Made by a program: the position numbers and the translations under genes. A stretch of DNA of 64,000 nucleotides from an uncultured Draconibacterium sp. Lineage in GTDB: Bacteria; Bacteroidota; Bacteroidia; Bacteroidales; Prolixibacteraceae. This document shows, piece by piece, positions 44,491 through 53,189 of the stretch. The first letter of the stretch is position 1. Each line of letters begins with the position of its first letter. The stretch covers positions 2,248,134-2,312,133 of the forward strand of contig NZ_OY781884.1 in the NCBI RefSeq assembly GCF_963677155.1. Direction: 5' to 3'. The notes under the pieces were generated by a model that saw only the letters and a list, made by a program, of their open reading frames with translations, was not told the DNA's origin and did not search any database.

Positions 44491-45594
44491 TTAAGCGTGA
44501 AATACCAATAGTGGTATTTCGGTATGGAACACCATTTTTCGTGCTAAACTGGGGTTAAATAGCCGCGATATCATGCCTCGTTTATGTGTGGTAAGAGCCA
44601 GAATATCTACCGGGTCGGTTTTAATTGTGTTTTCAATTGTGTTTAATACATTGTTTCCCATAATCAGTTTGCATTCAAACTCCTTGTTCTCGTACTTTTT
44701 GTGCAAAATATCTTTCATTCCTTCCAGCCGGGCAATGTCCCAGCCATATTCGTCGGGAAGTCCAACATGTGCACAAACAACCCTTACTTCGTATGATTTT
44801 ACAATGCTCATAAGTTTGTCGAGTGCGGTAAAGTCTTTTTCATCAAAATTGGTAGCATAAAGCACTTCTTTAAACTCATTAACCGGTTTGGGTTCCATAT
44901 TTTCAGGAATAACGAGTACCGGAATGGGCGCATTATACATTACATCGGCAGTAACACTACCCACTGTGCCGGGCCATGTTTTATCGCCACCGCGACCAAT
45001 TACAATCAGTCGTGTAGGCTGTTCATTGGCAAAGGCCAGAATGTCTTCTTCGGCGTAACCCGGTTTAACGATATATTCCGGATCTATTTTTTCCCATCTA
45101 TCCGATCCGATACTTGACACCATAGGGGTCAGGAAGTTTTTAAACTGGCGGTTGGCCTCTTTTTCTGCATCTTCCGTTTGTTTTAAAAGGGTGGTGTCGT
45201 ACGGATAAACGTCGCCGTAAGGTATTGAAAAGCGCACCGGACTAATGTACGAGTGCATAATTACCAGTTTCGCATTCAGGTGTTCGGCAATGTTAAAAGC
45301 CATTTCTACAGCTTTTTCCGATACGGTTGAAAAGTCGATGGGAACAAGAATTTGGCAGGGCTTGCTTGTTTTTTTCGGTTTTCCCGATTTTAGTCCCAAC
45401 AGCAAATCAACTTCTTTAAAGGCTTCGTTCAGGTCGTTTTCCAATATTTTAACCCGAACGGTTGAGGTGGTTGCTCCTTCAATTAAATGTAAGTCTTCAA
45501 GCTCACATTTAATTCCTTTTTCCTCTAAACGCATTTTCAAAATATGGGCACGCGCCAAAGGTAATACTACGATTGTAACTAGTTTTTCACTCAT
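44491..45594 (-). CDS. Tandem universal stress protein with N-terminal signal-transducing-type domain
   Basis: 367 aa. N-terminal 75 residues resemble the small DUF2007-type signal-transducing fold (VVLPLARAHILKMRLEEKGI ... LENDLNEAFKEVDLLLG). Two UspA domains follow: the first begins CQILVPIDFSTVSEKAVEMA and holds the ATP-binding-like VIGRGGDKTWPGTVGSVTAD; the second begins EVLYATNFDEKDFTALDKL and ends ALTTHKRGMISRLF. Likely a stress-responsive nucleotide-binding protein. The three-part architecture is less common. Confidence 0.9.
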   Translation of the reverse strand: MSEKLVTIVVLPLARAHILKMRLEEKGIKCELEDLHLIEGATTSTVRVKILENDLNEAFKEVDLLLGLKSGKPKKTSKPCQILVPIDFSTVSEKAVEMAFNIAEHLNAKLVIMHSYISPVRFSIPYGDVYPYDTTLLKQTEDAEKEANRQFKNFLTPMVSSIGSDRWEKIDPEYIVKPGYAEEDILAFANEQPTRLIVIGRGGDKTWPGTVGSVTADVMYNAPIPVLVIPENMEPKPVNEFKEVLYATNFDEKDFTALDKLMSIVKSYEVRVVCAHVGLPDEYGWDIARLEGMKDILHKKYENKEFECKLIMGNNVLNTIENTIKTDPVDILALTTHKRGMISRLFNPSLARKMVFHTEIPLLVFHA

Positions 45595-45797
45595 GGCTAT
45601 TCGTTTTTAGTTTCTATATTATTTATATGGTTTTAATGCTGATTAGTTTCAGAAAATGAGTGAAATCTTGTGCCGGATGTATTTGGGGAAGTTGTTGTAA
45701 ACGATGATTGGATATTGATTTAGAGAAGTGGCAAAAGAATAATAACTTTAAGCGATTCAGAATATATTTTGAGCAATAACCAATTAAATTTAATAGT

Positions 45798-46781
45798 ATG
45801 ACCTATGTTCCAAAAGAATCGAGATACGATGAAATGCTGTACAACCGCTGCGGGAAATGGGGACTGAAACTGCCTGCCGTTTCATTGGGTTTATGGCATA
45901 ACTTTGGCGGAATTGATGTTTTTGAGAATGGCCGGGCGATGCTGCACCGGGCTTTTGATTTGGGCATCACACATTTCGACTTAGCCAATAATTACGGCCC
46001 GCCTCCGGGCTCGGCCGAAGAGAATTTTGGTAAGATATTAAGGCAGGATTTTTCGGCTTACCGCGATGAACTGATCATTTCGAGTAAAGCGGGTTACCTG
46101 ATGTGGCCGGGGCCTTACGGCGAGTGGGGAAGTCGCAAGAATTTGCTGGCCAGTCTCGACCAGAGTTTAAAACGCATGGGGTTGGAATATGTGGATATTT
46201 TTTATTCGCATCGGCCTGATCCCGATACACCTCTTGAAGAGACGATGATGGCTCTTGACCGGGCAGTACGATCGGGAAAAGCATTGTATGTGGGCATTTC
46301 AAATTATCCGGCCGATATTGCCAAAGAAGCTGCGCGTATTCTGAAAGAGCTTGGAACTCCATGTTTGATACACCAGCCAAAATATTCGATGTTTGTAAGG
46401 TGGGTGGAAGAAGAGCTTCTGGATGTGTTGGAAGAAGAAGGAATTGGTTGTATTCCGTTTTCTCCACTTGCGCAAGGTTTGTTAACCAACAAATACCTCA
46501 AAGGAATTCCTGAAGGATCGAGAGCAACCCGCGAAGTTTTTCTGAAAAAGGAACATGTTGAAACCGCACATGATAAAATTGTGGCCTTAAATACTATTGC
46601 ACAGGAGCGTGGACAGTCGCTGGCGCAAATGGCACTGGCCTGGATATTGCGCGATAAACGAATTACCTCGGTGTTGATTGGAGCAAGTTCGGTAAAACAA
46701 ATCGACGATAATGTGGAAATGCTAAAAAATGTAGCTTTTAGGGATGAGGAGCTGGCGGCAATTGAGAAGGTTTTGAAGTAG
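45798..46781 (+). CDS. Aldo/keto reductase, YghZ/glyceraldehyde-3-phosphate reductase type
   Basis: 327 aa. AKR fold with Asp in THFDLANNYG (D and Y of the tetrad), Lys in ISSKAGYLMWPGPYGEWGSR, His in YVDIFYSHRPDPDTPLEETM, and the NADPH-binding SVLIGASSVKQIDDNVEML near the end. The WPGPYGEWGSRK segment is typical of the L-glyceraldehyde 3-phosphate/methylglyoxal reductase subgroup (E. coli YghZ). Detoxification of reactive aldehydes is likely. Confidence 0.93.
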   Translation: MTYVPKESRYDEMLYNRCGKWGLKLPAVSLGLWHNFGGIDVFENGRAMLHRAFDLGITHFDLANNYGPPPGSAEENFGKILRQDFSAYRDELIISSKAGYLMWPGPYGEWGSRKNLLASLDQSLKRMGLEYVDIFYSHRPDPDTPLEETMMALDRAVRSGKALYVGISNYPADIAKEAARILKELGTPCLIHQPKYSMFVRWVEEELLDVLEEEGIGCIPFSPLAQGLLTNKYLKGIPEGSRATREVFLKKEHVETAHDKIVALNTIAQERGQSLAQMALAWILRDKRITSVLIGASSVKQIDDNVEMLKNVAFRDEELAAIEKVLK

Positions 46782-46818
46782 GATTGTGAAATCTATTACA
46801 GTTTTTACTGTCAGGCTA

Positions 46819-46846
46819 CAGATTTCTCACTTTGTTCGAAATGACA
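46819..46846. repeat. Dispersed TCATTTCGA-type repeat (inverted copy)
   Basis: CAGATTTCTCACTTTG then TTCGAAATGACA, the reverse layout of the repeat flanking the GIY-YIG gene. Confidence 0.6.
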
Positions 46847-46860
46847 TGAATGAAGCATAA

Positions 46861-46886
46861 AAAAGGCTCGCAATTGCGAGCCTTTT
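46861..46886. terminator. Bidirectional terminator
   Basis: AAAAGGCTCGC pairs with GCGAGCCTTTT around AATT. It lies between the convergent aldo/keto reductase and small membrane protein genes and has T runs in both directions. Confidence 0.85.
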
Positions 46887-46906
46887 CAGTTCTATAGTAC
46901 CGTTGG

Positions 46907-47074
46907 TTACATTCCAAGTAATTTTTCTAATCCCCAAAAGAGACTGAAAATAATTGCCATTCCGGCAATAGCACCTGCCGCCAAAGTAAAAATAAAGTTT
47001 AATGGCAGCATTTTTTTCTCATTCTCAGTATTCATCTTAATGACGATCTGATTCTGATTTGCTTTTGTTTCCAT
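46907..47074 (-). CDS. Small single-helix membrane protein
   Basis: 55 aa, ATG at 47074 to TAA at 46907. Soluble N-terminus (METKANQNQIVIKMNTENEK) then one membrane helix (FIFTLAAGAIAGMAIIFSLF) and a short tail WGLEKLLGM. Small size, helix and clean terminator support a real gene. Function unknown. Confidence 0.65.
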   Translation of the reverse strand: METKANQNQIVIKMNTENEKKMLPLNFIFTLAAGAIAGMAIIFSLFWGLEKLLGM

Positions 47075-47346
47075 TCAATATATATTTAGTTGCCCATCCT
47101 TAAAATTGCAAATATTTTAATTGTTATTTTCTGTGTTCAACAGGATTGGGCTGTTTCTAATTTCTATCTTCCCTGTCTGAATAAATGACTAAAAAGTATG
47201 CTGCGAAGGTATGGCTTTTTTGCTAAACAGGCCTAAAAGCATGTTTTCTGCAAGCTGTTTGTTAAATTCGTGTTAACGTGGGTGTTGCAGAATAGAATGG
47301 AATTATTTGTGAAAAAGGCGTTTGAAAATATGGGTATTATACAGCA
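47075..47346. other. Intergenic region
   Basis: 270 bp without a recognisable gene or repeat. Confidence 0.35.
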
Positions 47347-47373
47347 AAAAGAAGGGCTTAAAAAAGCCCCTCT
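47347..47373 (-). terminator. Terminator of pheS
   Basis: AAGAAGGGCTT and AAGCCCCTCTT pair with one mismatch; on the minus strand a T run follows. It lies 28 bp after the pheS stop. Confidence 0.75.
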
Positions 47374-47400
47374 TTGTATCATCTTCTATGTATTTTCATA

Positions 47401-48420
47401 TTAAGTAGCCGACTCAAATTGTTTTAAGAATCGAACATCGTTTTCGAAGAAATGGCGGATATCTTTAATTCCGTAGCGTGTCATTGTAATACGCTCAATA
47501 CCCATTCCGAAAGCAAAACCAGTATATTTACGGCTGTCGATATTACACAGTTCCAATACGTTTGGATCAACCATTCCGCAGCCCAGAATTTCGAGCCAGC
47601 CGGTGTATTTACAAACATTACATCCTTTGCCGCCGCAAATCGAGCAGCTTACATCCATTTCGGCACTAGGCTCGGTAAACGGGAAGTACGATGGGCGCAA
47701 ACGGATTTTTGTATCTGCACCAAACAGTTCTTTGGCAAACTGTAGTAAGGTTTGTTTCAGGTCGGCAAACGAAACATTTTCGTCAACATACAATCCTTCA
47801 ATTTGGTGGAATATGCAGTGTGATCGTGCTGAAATTGCTTCGTTACGGAAAACTCGCCCCGGGAAGATAGCACGGATAGGTGGCTCAGTGCGCTCCATTA
47901 CACGAATCTGAACACTTGAAGTGTGGGTGCGTAGCAGTACATCCGGATCTTTTTCGATAAAGAAAGTATCCTGCATATCACGGGCAGGGTGTTCCGGCGG
48001 AAAGTTCAAAGCAGAAAACACATGCCAGTCGTCTTCAATTTCAGGCCCTTCGGCAACAGTAAATCCAAGGCGGGCAAAAATTCCAATAATTTCGTTTTTA
48101 ACCAGCGAAAGCGGATGACGTGTTCCCAGTTTCATCGGCTCGCCGGGCATCGTTAAATCCTGTCCGGAAGTTTCGCTGCCATTGTTATTAAAACCTTCTT
48201 TTAGCGTGTTAATTTTTTCTAAAGCGAAAGTTTTAAGCGTGTTGATGGCTTGTCCAACCTCCTTTTTTTGTTCGGCAGGTACCGTTTTAAAGTCGTTGAA
48301 TAATTGGCCAATCAATCCTTTTTTGCTGATGTATTTTATACGCAGCTCCTCTACCTCTTCCTTGCTTGAAGCTACAATAGCGTCGATTTCTTTCTGTAAT
48401 GCTTTGATCTTGTCTAACAT
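47401..48420 (-). CDS. pheS: Phenylalanyl-tRNA synthetase alpha subunit
   Basis: 339 aa. N-terminal coiled-coil tRNA-binding arm (about 1-90), then the class II catalytic core: motif 2 around FPGRVFRNEAISARSHCIFH and motif 3 FAFGMGIERITMTRYGIKD. GTRHPLSLVKNEIIGIFARL and PSYFPFTEPSAEMDVSC are typical of PheS. Charges tRNA-Phe as an alpha2beta2 enzyme; pheT is not in the window, so the subunits are encoded apart. Confidence 0.97.
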   Translation of the reverse strand: MLDKIKALQKEIDAIVASSKEEVEELRIKYISKKGLIGQLFNDFKTVPAEQKKEVGQAINTLKTFALEKINTLKEGFNNNGSETSGQDLTMPGEPMKLGTRHPLSLVKNEIIGIFARLGFTVAEGPEIEDDWHVFSALNFPPEHPARDMQDTFFIEKDPDVLLRTHTSSVQIRVMERTEPPIRAIFPGRVFRNEAISARSHCIFHQIEGLYVDENVSFADLKQTLLQFAKELFGADTKIRLRPSYFPFTEPSAEMDVSCSICGGKGCNVCKYTGWLEILGCGMVDPNVLELCNIDSRKYTGFAFGMGIERITMTRYGIKDIRHFFENDVRFLKQFESAT

Positions 48421-48545
48421 CCTTATTCTTTTAAACTGAGGTGCAAAGATAATGATTCAGATTATAGTGAATAAAAACAGAGCAACAATATTTTAGACCG
48501 ATTTGCCGGGATGCAGGTTTTTGACTACTTTTGCGCCACATTTAT

Positions 48546-48617
48546 GGTCCCGTAGTTCAACGGATAGAATAGCAGTTTCCTAAACTGTAGATATGGGTTC
48601 GATTCCCGTCGGGACTA
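48546..48617 (+). tRNA. tRNA-Arg (anticodon CCU)
   Basis: Cloverleaf read by eye: acceptor GGTCCCG/CGGGACT (first pair G-T), D stem GTTC/GAAT, anticodon loop TTCCTAA with CCT (reads AGG), T loop TTCGATT in a GGG/CCC stem, discriminator A, no encoded CCA. It is followed at once by a strong terminator. Confidence 0.92.
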
Positions 48618-48625
48618 CAAAGATT

Positions 48626-48658
48626 GGGATTTCATCAGACCTGATGAAATCCCTTTTT
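48626..48658 (+). terminator. Terminator of tRNA-Arg
   Basis: GGGATTTCATCAG and CTGATGAAATCCC form a 13-bp perfect stem around AC, then TTTTT. Confidence 0.92.
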
Positions 48659-48785
48659 ATATCATATCGAAATCATTGCTAATTACACTTTTGCTTTTTT
48701 GGGGGTAAAATCCGACAAACGTGTGGAAAGAACCGCTAAATTCATAAGGGGAATCTGCAAAAAGTTTTGGCAATCAATTTTGAAG

Positions 48786-49514
48786 TTACTTCACGCGGGT
48801 ATACTCATTTGCGAGTTTATCTAAAAACGAAAACAGCTTATCATTCATTTCCGAATAATCATACCCCCTGATTGCATCGGGCTTTTGGACAAATTTGTAC
48901 GTGGTGTTATTGCTTAAAAAATCCAGTTCTTCGGCAATTAGCAAATCAACCACTTCCAGTGTCAGCTCCATATGGCACTGAAAGCCGTAAACCAAACCTG
49001 AATAGGCAACGATTTGTCTTGGACAGCCAATGCTTGTGGCTAATATATTACAGTTTGTGGTAAGCCCTGGCATATCGCTGTGCCAATGTCCAACAGGTAA
49101 AGTTGAGCCGAAATGATTTATTTTTTCGTCTTTTAATCCGTATTCAGTAAGGTGTATAGGGAATACGCCGATTTCTTTTTCAGGGCTATGTTCAACCTCT
49201 GCTCCCAAAGCCTGTCCAATAAGTTGAGCGCCCAAACAAACACCCACAACGGCTTTGCCTGCCTGAATGCATTTTTGTATTAAAGTCATCTCGGCTTTTG
49301 CATTGAAATGGGGGCATTCTTCTTGTGTGGTGTTAGGGCTTTGAGGGCCTCCCATTACAATTAGTAAATCAATGTCATCTGTTTTTTGGGGCAAGGGCTG
49401 GTTCTCATACACTTTTGAAAACGTGCTTGTATAGTTTTTTTGCTTTGCCCATTCCAGAAAGGCTCCGGGGGCCTCAAATGTTTCGTGCTGAATAAAGTGT
49501 ACGTTCATTACCAA
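48786..49514 (-). CDS. Class I glutamine amidotransferase-like protein
   Basis: 242 aa. GATase1 fold with nucleophile Cys in AVVGVCLGAQLIGQAL, oxyanion region LLIVMGGPQSPNTTQEE and His/Glu in VYGFQCHMELT. It resembles GMP-synthase-like stand-alone amidotransferases (YfeJ-like). Acceptor enzyme unknown. Start: ATG at 49508 or the in-frame start two codons upstream. Confidence 0.88.
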   Translation of the reverse strand: MVMNVHFIQHETFEAPGAFLEWAKQKNYTSTFSKVYENQPLPQKTDDIDLLIVMGGPQSPNTTQEECPHFNAKAEMTLIQKCIQAGKAVVGVCLGAQLIGQALGAEVEHSPEKEIGVFPIHLTEYGLKDEKINHFGSTLPVGHWHSDMPGLTTNCNILATSIGCPRQIVAYSGLVYGFQCHMELTLEVVDLLIAEELDFLSNNTTYKFVQKPDAIRGYDYSEMNDKLFSFLDKLANEYTRVK

Positions 49515-49708
49515 ATTCTTATTGTAGATAGGAGTATTCCTGATGTTGGTTTAAATTATTCGAATTGCTATCAAAGCTACAATAATTTTAAAGGATATAA
49601 AAAGCTTGCCAATAGCAAACTTTCTGTAAAATAGATACATTGAATAACTTGCTAAAGCAGATTCTGAGATAAGAAGTTCTAAAAAAAGCGAAAAATATTT
49701 ACCAATGT

Positions 49709-49739
49709 TTTGATAACTAAATACTTTTTTGTTCCTTTG
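49709..49739 (+). promoter_or_regulatory. Bacteroidota-type promoter for a candidate small RNA
   Basis: TTTG at 49709-49712, 19-bp spacer, then TTCCTTTG at 49732-49739, one base off the TAnnTTTG -7 box. Spacing fits the sigma-ABfr consensus. It points at the hairpins starting at 49745. Confidence 0.5.
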
Positions 49740-49743
49740 TAAG

Positions 49744-49818
49744 GTCGTGCGTTCAGCACGATGTGTGTTTGGGGGTTAACATTAGTAAAAGGGCAGTTGT
49801 TGAACTGCCCTTTCTTCG
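49744..49818 (+). ncRNA. Candidate small RNA of about 75 nt
   Basis: Starts 5-6 bp after the -7 box, with a 5' hairpin TCGTGC-GTTCA-GCACGA (49745-49761), a G-rich single-stranded middle (TGTGTTTGGGGGTTAAC) and a 3' terminator hairpin AAAGGGCAGTT / AACTGCCCTTT (49788-49813). No open frame of use lies inside, and the neighbouring genes point away. Structure is by eye; family not recognised. Confidence 0.5.
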
Positions 49819-50214
49819 TTTAGATACACTCCTTATTTCTTCAGATTTGTACTAAGTTTTCCATGTTCTAAACAATATAGTTATTTCAAATCGTTTGATT
49901 TTAAGTTATTTAGTAGGAGGGTCTGTTTTTTGTGTACGTGTTTATACTTGTTTTTGTACCTTGCGTAGATTAAGCTTAATGTGCTGTATGCAGCTGTGGC
50001 AAACATTAAGGAAAACACATTCATAACGGGTCGATTCTATAACCGGCTTTCATTTTTAATAGAATACTTATAGGTCTTTTGTTCGCTTTCGGACTTTATT
50101 TTGAAATTTAAATCTGGAAAATGAATCAAATGCTTGCGCTGCTTTTCCGGCGAAGTATGTTTAACAATGAGTCACGCCGGTTTCCAGCGTGTAATAGATG
50201 AGTAGTGCTCCTGA
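49819..50214. other. Intergenic region after the candidate sRNA
   Basis: About 400 bp without recognisable genes or repeats. Confidence 0.35.
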
Positions 50215-50979
50215 TCAATAAACTTTTATACGCTCTTTCGTTAAGTTTTTCATCCATTGGTTAACTACAAATTCGTTTTGCTCCATCCATTTTTTTACGC
50301 CTTCAACAGGATCTTCGCTAATCCTGATTTCATAAACAAGGCTGTTTAACTGGTTTTTAGTAAGCTGCATGCGCTCAAAAAAGCGAACAGCATTGGGGTG
50401 TTCTTCTTCAAGGTTTTTAGTGGCAATGGTGTAAATGTTTTCTTTCTGGCCGAAAATATTATCCGGATCTTCCAAAAAACGGATATCGTATCGTGCAAAT
50501 ATCCAGTGAGGTTCCCAGCCGGTTACCACAATGTCTTTTCGTCGCTGAATGGAGTCGCTCAGCTGTTCTACCATTTTTTCTTCTGAAAGTGCCAGCAACG
50601 CTTTTCCCTGAGCATATTTGTTAATGGCTTTTTGTGCCTTTTGCATTATACCTGCACCAGCATCAATCCCAATAATTGGGTGCGGATAGTTTTTTAGGTC
50701 GGTCACCGAATGTAGCTCGCTGTATTCCGGTACAACAAGGCCGGTGCGCGCTTCAGGATAAGTAATTCCCAGCATTTCCAGGTTTTCCTTGTGCTGGTTG
50801 AAATATTGTTTATGCGTTTCGGGCAACCAGGCGTCGGTAAATCGGTAAGGTCGAGGCACACCAGAATATGATTTAATTGATACATGTTTATACTTTTTAA
50901 AAGGGTTATTATATACTTTTATTTTCTTGTGGTTTTGTTGTTGTTTGTATTTTTCCGCGTTTCTGCAACATTCGGGCAA
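50215..50979 (-). CDS. Glycine betaine-type substrate-binding protein, N-terminally truncated
   Basis: The open frame reaches a TTG at 50979 inside the BCCT gene, but family similarity starts only near 50860 (a GTG codon; PYRFTDAWLPETHKQYF). From there it matches OpuAC/ProX-type binding proteins: GLVVPEYSELHSVTDLKNYP, VVTGWEPHWIFARYDIRFLE, EDPVEGVKKWMEQNEFVVNQ. The first lobe (about 60-65 residues) and a signal peptide or lipobox are missing. Probably a remnant formed by a deletion between the BCCT gene and this one, or an unusual C-lobe-only protein. Confidence 0.65.
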   Translation of the reverse strand: MPECCRNAEKYKQQQNHKKIKVYNNPFKKYKHVSIKSYSGVPRPYRFTDAWLPETHKQYFNQHKENLEMLGITYPEARTGLVVPEYSELHSVTDLKNYPHPIIGIDAGAGIMQKAQKAINKYAQGKALLALSEEKMVEQLSDSIQRRKDIVVTGWEPHWIFARYDIRFLEDPDNIFGQKENIYTIATKNLEEEHPNAVRFFERMQLTKNQLNSLVYEIRISEDPVEGVKKWMEQNEFVVNQWMKNLTKERIKVY

Positions 50980-52567
50980 TGGTATCTATGTATTCCTGAT
51001 GCTCTTTTTCGCGTTTTACTTCCATCAGATCCTGATGCTCTTCGCGCAATCCTTTTAGCAGACTCCACACCAGAAAAAGCAGAATAATTGCAAATGGTAA
51101 ACCGGTTGATATTGCCGCTGTTTGCAAAGCTCCCAGTCCGCCGCCAATTAATAACACTGCAGCAACTGCACCTTCTGTTAATGCCCAAAAAATACGTTGA
51201 GCGACCGGTGCATCCAGTTTCCCGCCAGCTGTTAACGAATCAACTACCAACGAACCCGAGTCGGATGACGTAATAAAAAAGCTGGATACCAGGATTACTC
51301 CAACCGTTGAGGTTACGGTTGATATTGGAAATTGTTCGAGTAAAACGTACAGTGATGTGGCAACATTATCGGTTACGGCACCGGCAACATCGGCTATCGA
51401 ATTCAATTCAAGGAACATAGCGCTACCTCCAAATGTCGACAGCCACAAAAAAGTAATGAGTGTAGGTACAATCAGTACGCCCAACACAAATTCTTTTAAT
51501 GTTCGTCCGCGCGAAATACGGGCGATAAACATGCCTACAAATGGCGACCAGCTTATCCACCAGGCCCAGTAGAAAACGGTCCAGTCGTTTTGCCAGTCCG
51601 ATTGCTGATAGGTTTCTGTCCAGGTCGATAGTTCAAAAAACTTCTGTACGTATCCACCAATATTTTGTATAAGCGAATCGAAGATAAAGAGTGTTGGTCC
51701 TACAATTATCATAAAAAGCAGAAATACTCCTGCAATAATTACGTTTAATTCACTTAAACGTTTTACACCACCGCTTAACCCGGCAACTACCGATCCGGTA
51801 GCGGCGAGCGTGATGACGATAATCAAAATAACCTGCGAAGTAATGGTGTCGGGCATGTTAAAAAGGTGAGCCAAACCGGCACTAACTTGCTGAACGCCCA
51901 TACCAAGCGATGTTGCCAGTCCAAAAAGTGTCGCCACAACAGCCAGTACATTAATTGCTTTTCCCCACGGGCCGTAGATTTTCTTTCCTAAAAGTGGATA
52001 AAAGATGGAGCTAATAGTAAGTGGTAATTTCTTGTTGAAAGTGAAAAATGCCAGAGCCATTCCTACCAAAGCGTAAATTCCCCAGGCATGTAACCCCCAG
52101 TGTAAAAAAGTTATTTCCATCGACATCCGGGCGGCTTCAACTGTTCGGCCTTCGCCGCTTGGAGGATGGATAAAGTGCTTGATGGGTTCGCCAACACTCC
52201 AGAACAAAATACCAATACCCATACCTGCACTAAAAAGCATGGCGAACCAGGCTCCTTTCGAGAATTCGGGTTTGGCTTTGGCGCCTCCCAGTCTGATTTT
52301 TCCGAACTTGCTAAATGCAATAAACAAAACAAAAAAGAGGAATATATTTACGGAGATTACAAAAAACCAGCCGCCATAATCCGAAATTGATGTTTGGATG
52401 GTGGAGAAGACCTTGTTCATCGGTTGGCCAACAATTAATGTAATCGCTATAAAAAGAACGATTAAAATTGCGGCCGGCCAAAAAACAGGCCCGTCTACAT
52501 CAAAGTATTTTTTGCTACTTATCAGGTGTGCTTCCCCTTCGTGAGGTACATTTTCTTTTTTTGCCAT
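50909..52567 (-). CDS. BCCT-family betaine/carnitine/choline transporter
   Basis: 552 aa with 12 predicted membrane helices. The family motif region is present (GMGIGILFWSVGEPIKHFIHP; WTVFYWAWWISWSPFVGMFI with the substrate-binding Trp cluster; FVLGVLIVPTLITFLWLSTF). The C-terminal tail is charged. It imports quaternary-ammonium compounds with Na+ or H+, usually for osmoprotection or catabolism. Adjacent to a betaine-binding remnant and divergent from a glycyl-radical enzyme operon. Confidence 0.95.
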   Translation of the reverse strand: MAKKENVPHEGEAHLISSKKYFDVDGPVFWPAAILIVLFIAITLIVGQPMNKVFSTIQTSISDYGGWFFVISVNIFLFFVLFIAFSKFGKIRLGGAKAKPEFSKGAWFAMLFSAGMGIGILFWSVGEPIKHFIHPPSGEGRTVEAARMSMEITFLHWGLHAWGIYALVGMALAFFTFNKKLPLTISSIFYPLLGKKIYGPWGKAINVLAVVATLFGLATSLGMGVQQVSAGLAHLFNMPDTITSQVILIIVITLAATGSVVAGLSGGVKRLSELNVIIAGVFLLFMIIVGPTLFIFDSLIQNIGGYVQKFFELSTWTETYQQSDWQNDWTVFYWAWWISWSPFVGMFIARISRGRTLKEFVLGVLIVPTLITFLWLSTFGGSAMFLELNSIADVAGAVTDNVATSLYVLLEQFPISTVTSTVGVILVSSFFITSSDSGSLVVDSLTAGGKLDAPVAQRIFWALTEGAVAAVLLIGGGLGALQTAAISTGLPFAIILLFLVWSLLKGLREEHQDLMEVKREKEHQEYIDTIARMLQKRGKIQTTTKPQENKSI

Positions 52568-53189
52568 AATCTTTTTTTAAGTGATATGTGCTTTACTCCT
52601 TTGCTGTTGTTATATTTTTAAGAGCTCCTTTTTTTGAGTAAAATCTAATCTAATAGTTGCTGTTATTAAGGTAAAACTAGAAGAGAGTACTATTTTTTTT
52701 TGCGAAAAAGCAAGAAAAAATGCGCATTGATCTTGATCCGGCTTGCATCATTTGCCGGGAATGCTCTTTAACTCATATTTTACAGCATACCGAAAAAGAT
52801 TCAAATTCTGGTGTGCTGTTAGGCGTAATCCCGAAATAGGTTTAGCCTTGTATTTTTTCAAATCTGTTCAGTCGTGATCTTTAAAATATTGCATATCTGC
52901 TACAATTGTTTGTCGGTGTTTGGGGGCAATACTGTTGGTTTATAGCTTAATAGCAGCGATTATTGAAAATGTTATATTTTTTATGATCTTAAGCAGATAC
53001 GGTGTGTACGAAATGAATAATTATCTAAATTTACCACATTAAAGAAGTAAAGTGATATCGAAACTAAAAATATCAAATCTACTGGTAAGCTACCGGTGCT
53101 TATTTGAGTGCTGGATCTTATATGCTTAGAATCCTCTTTCGGATTAACCCCATTTCTTTTTCTTATTGTATAATTTAATTTTATCTACC
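52568..53189. other. Divergent intergenic region
   Basis: 620 bp between the BCCT and glycyl-radical genes, AT-rich, no gene recognised. It should contain both promoters; no confident -33/-7 pair or operator was found. Confidence 0.4.
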
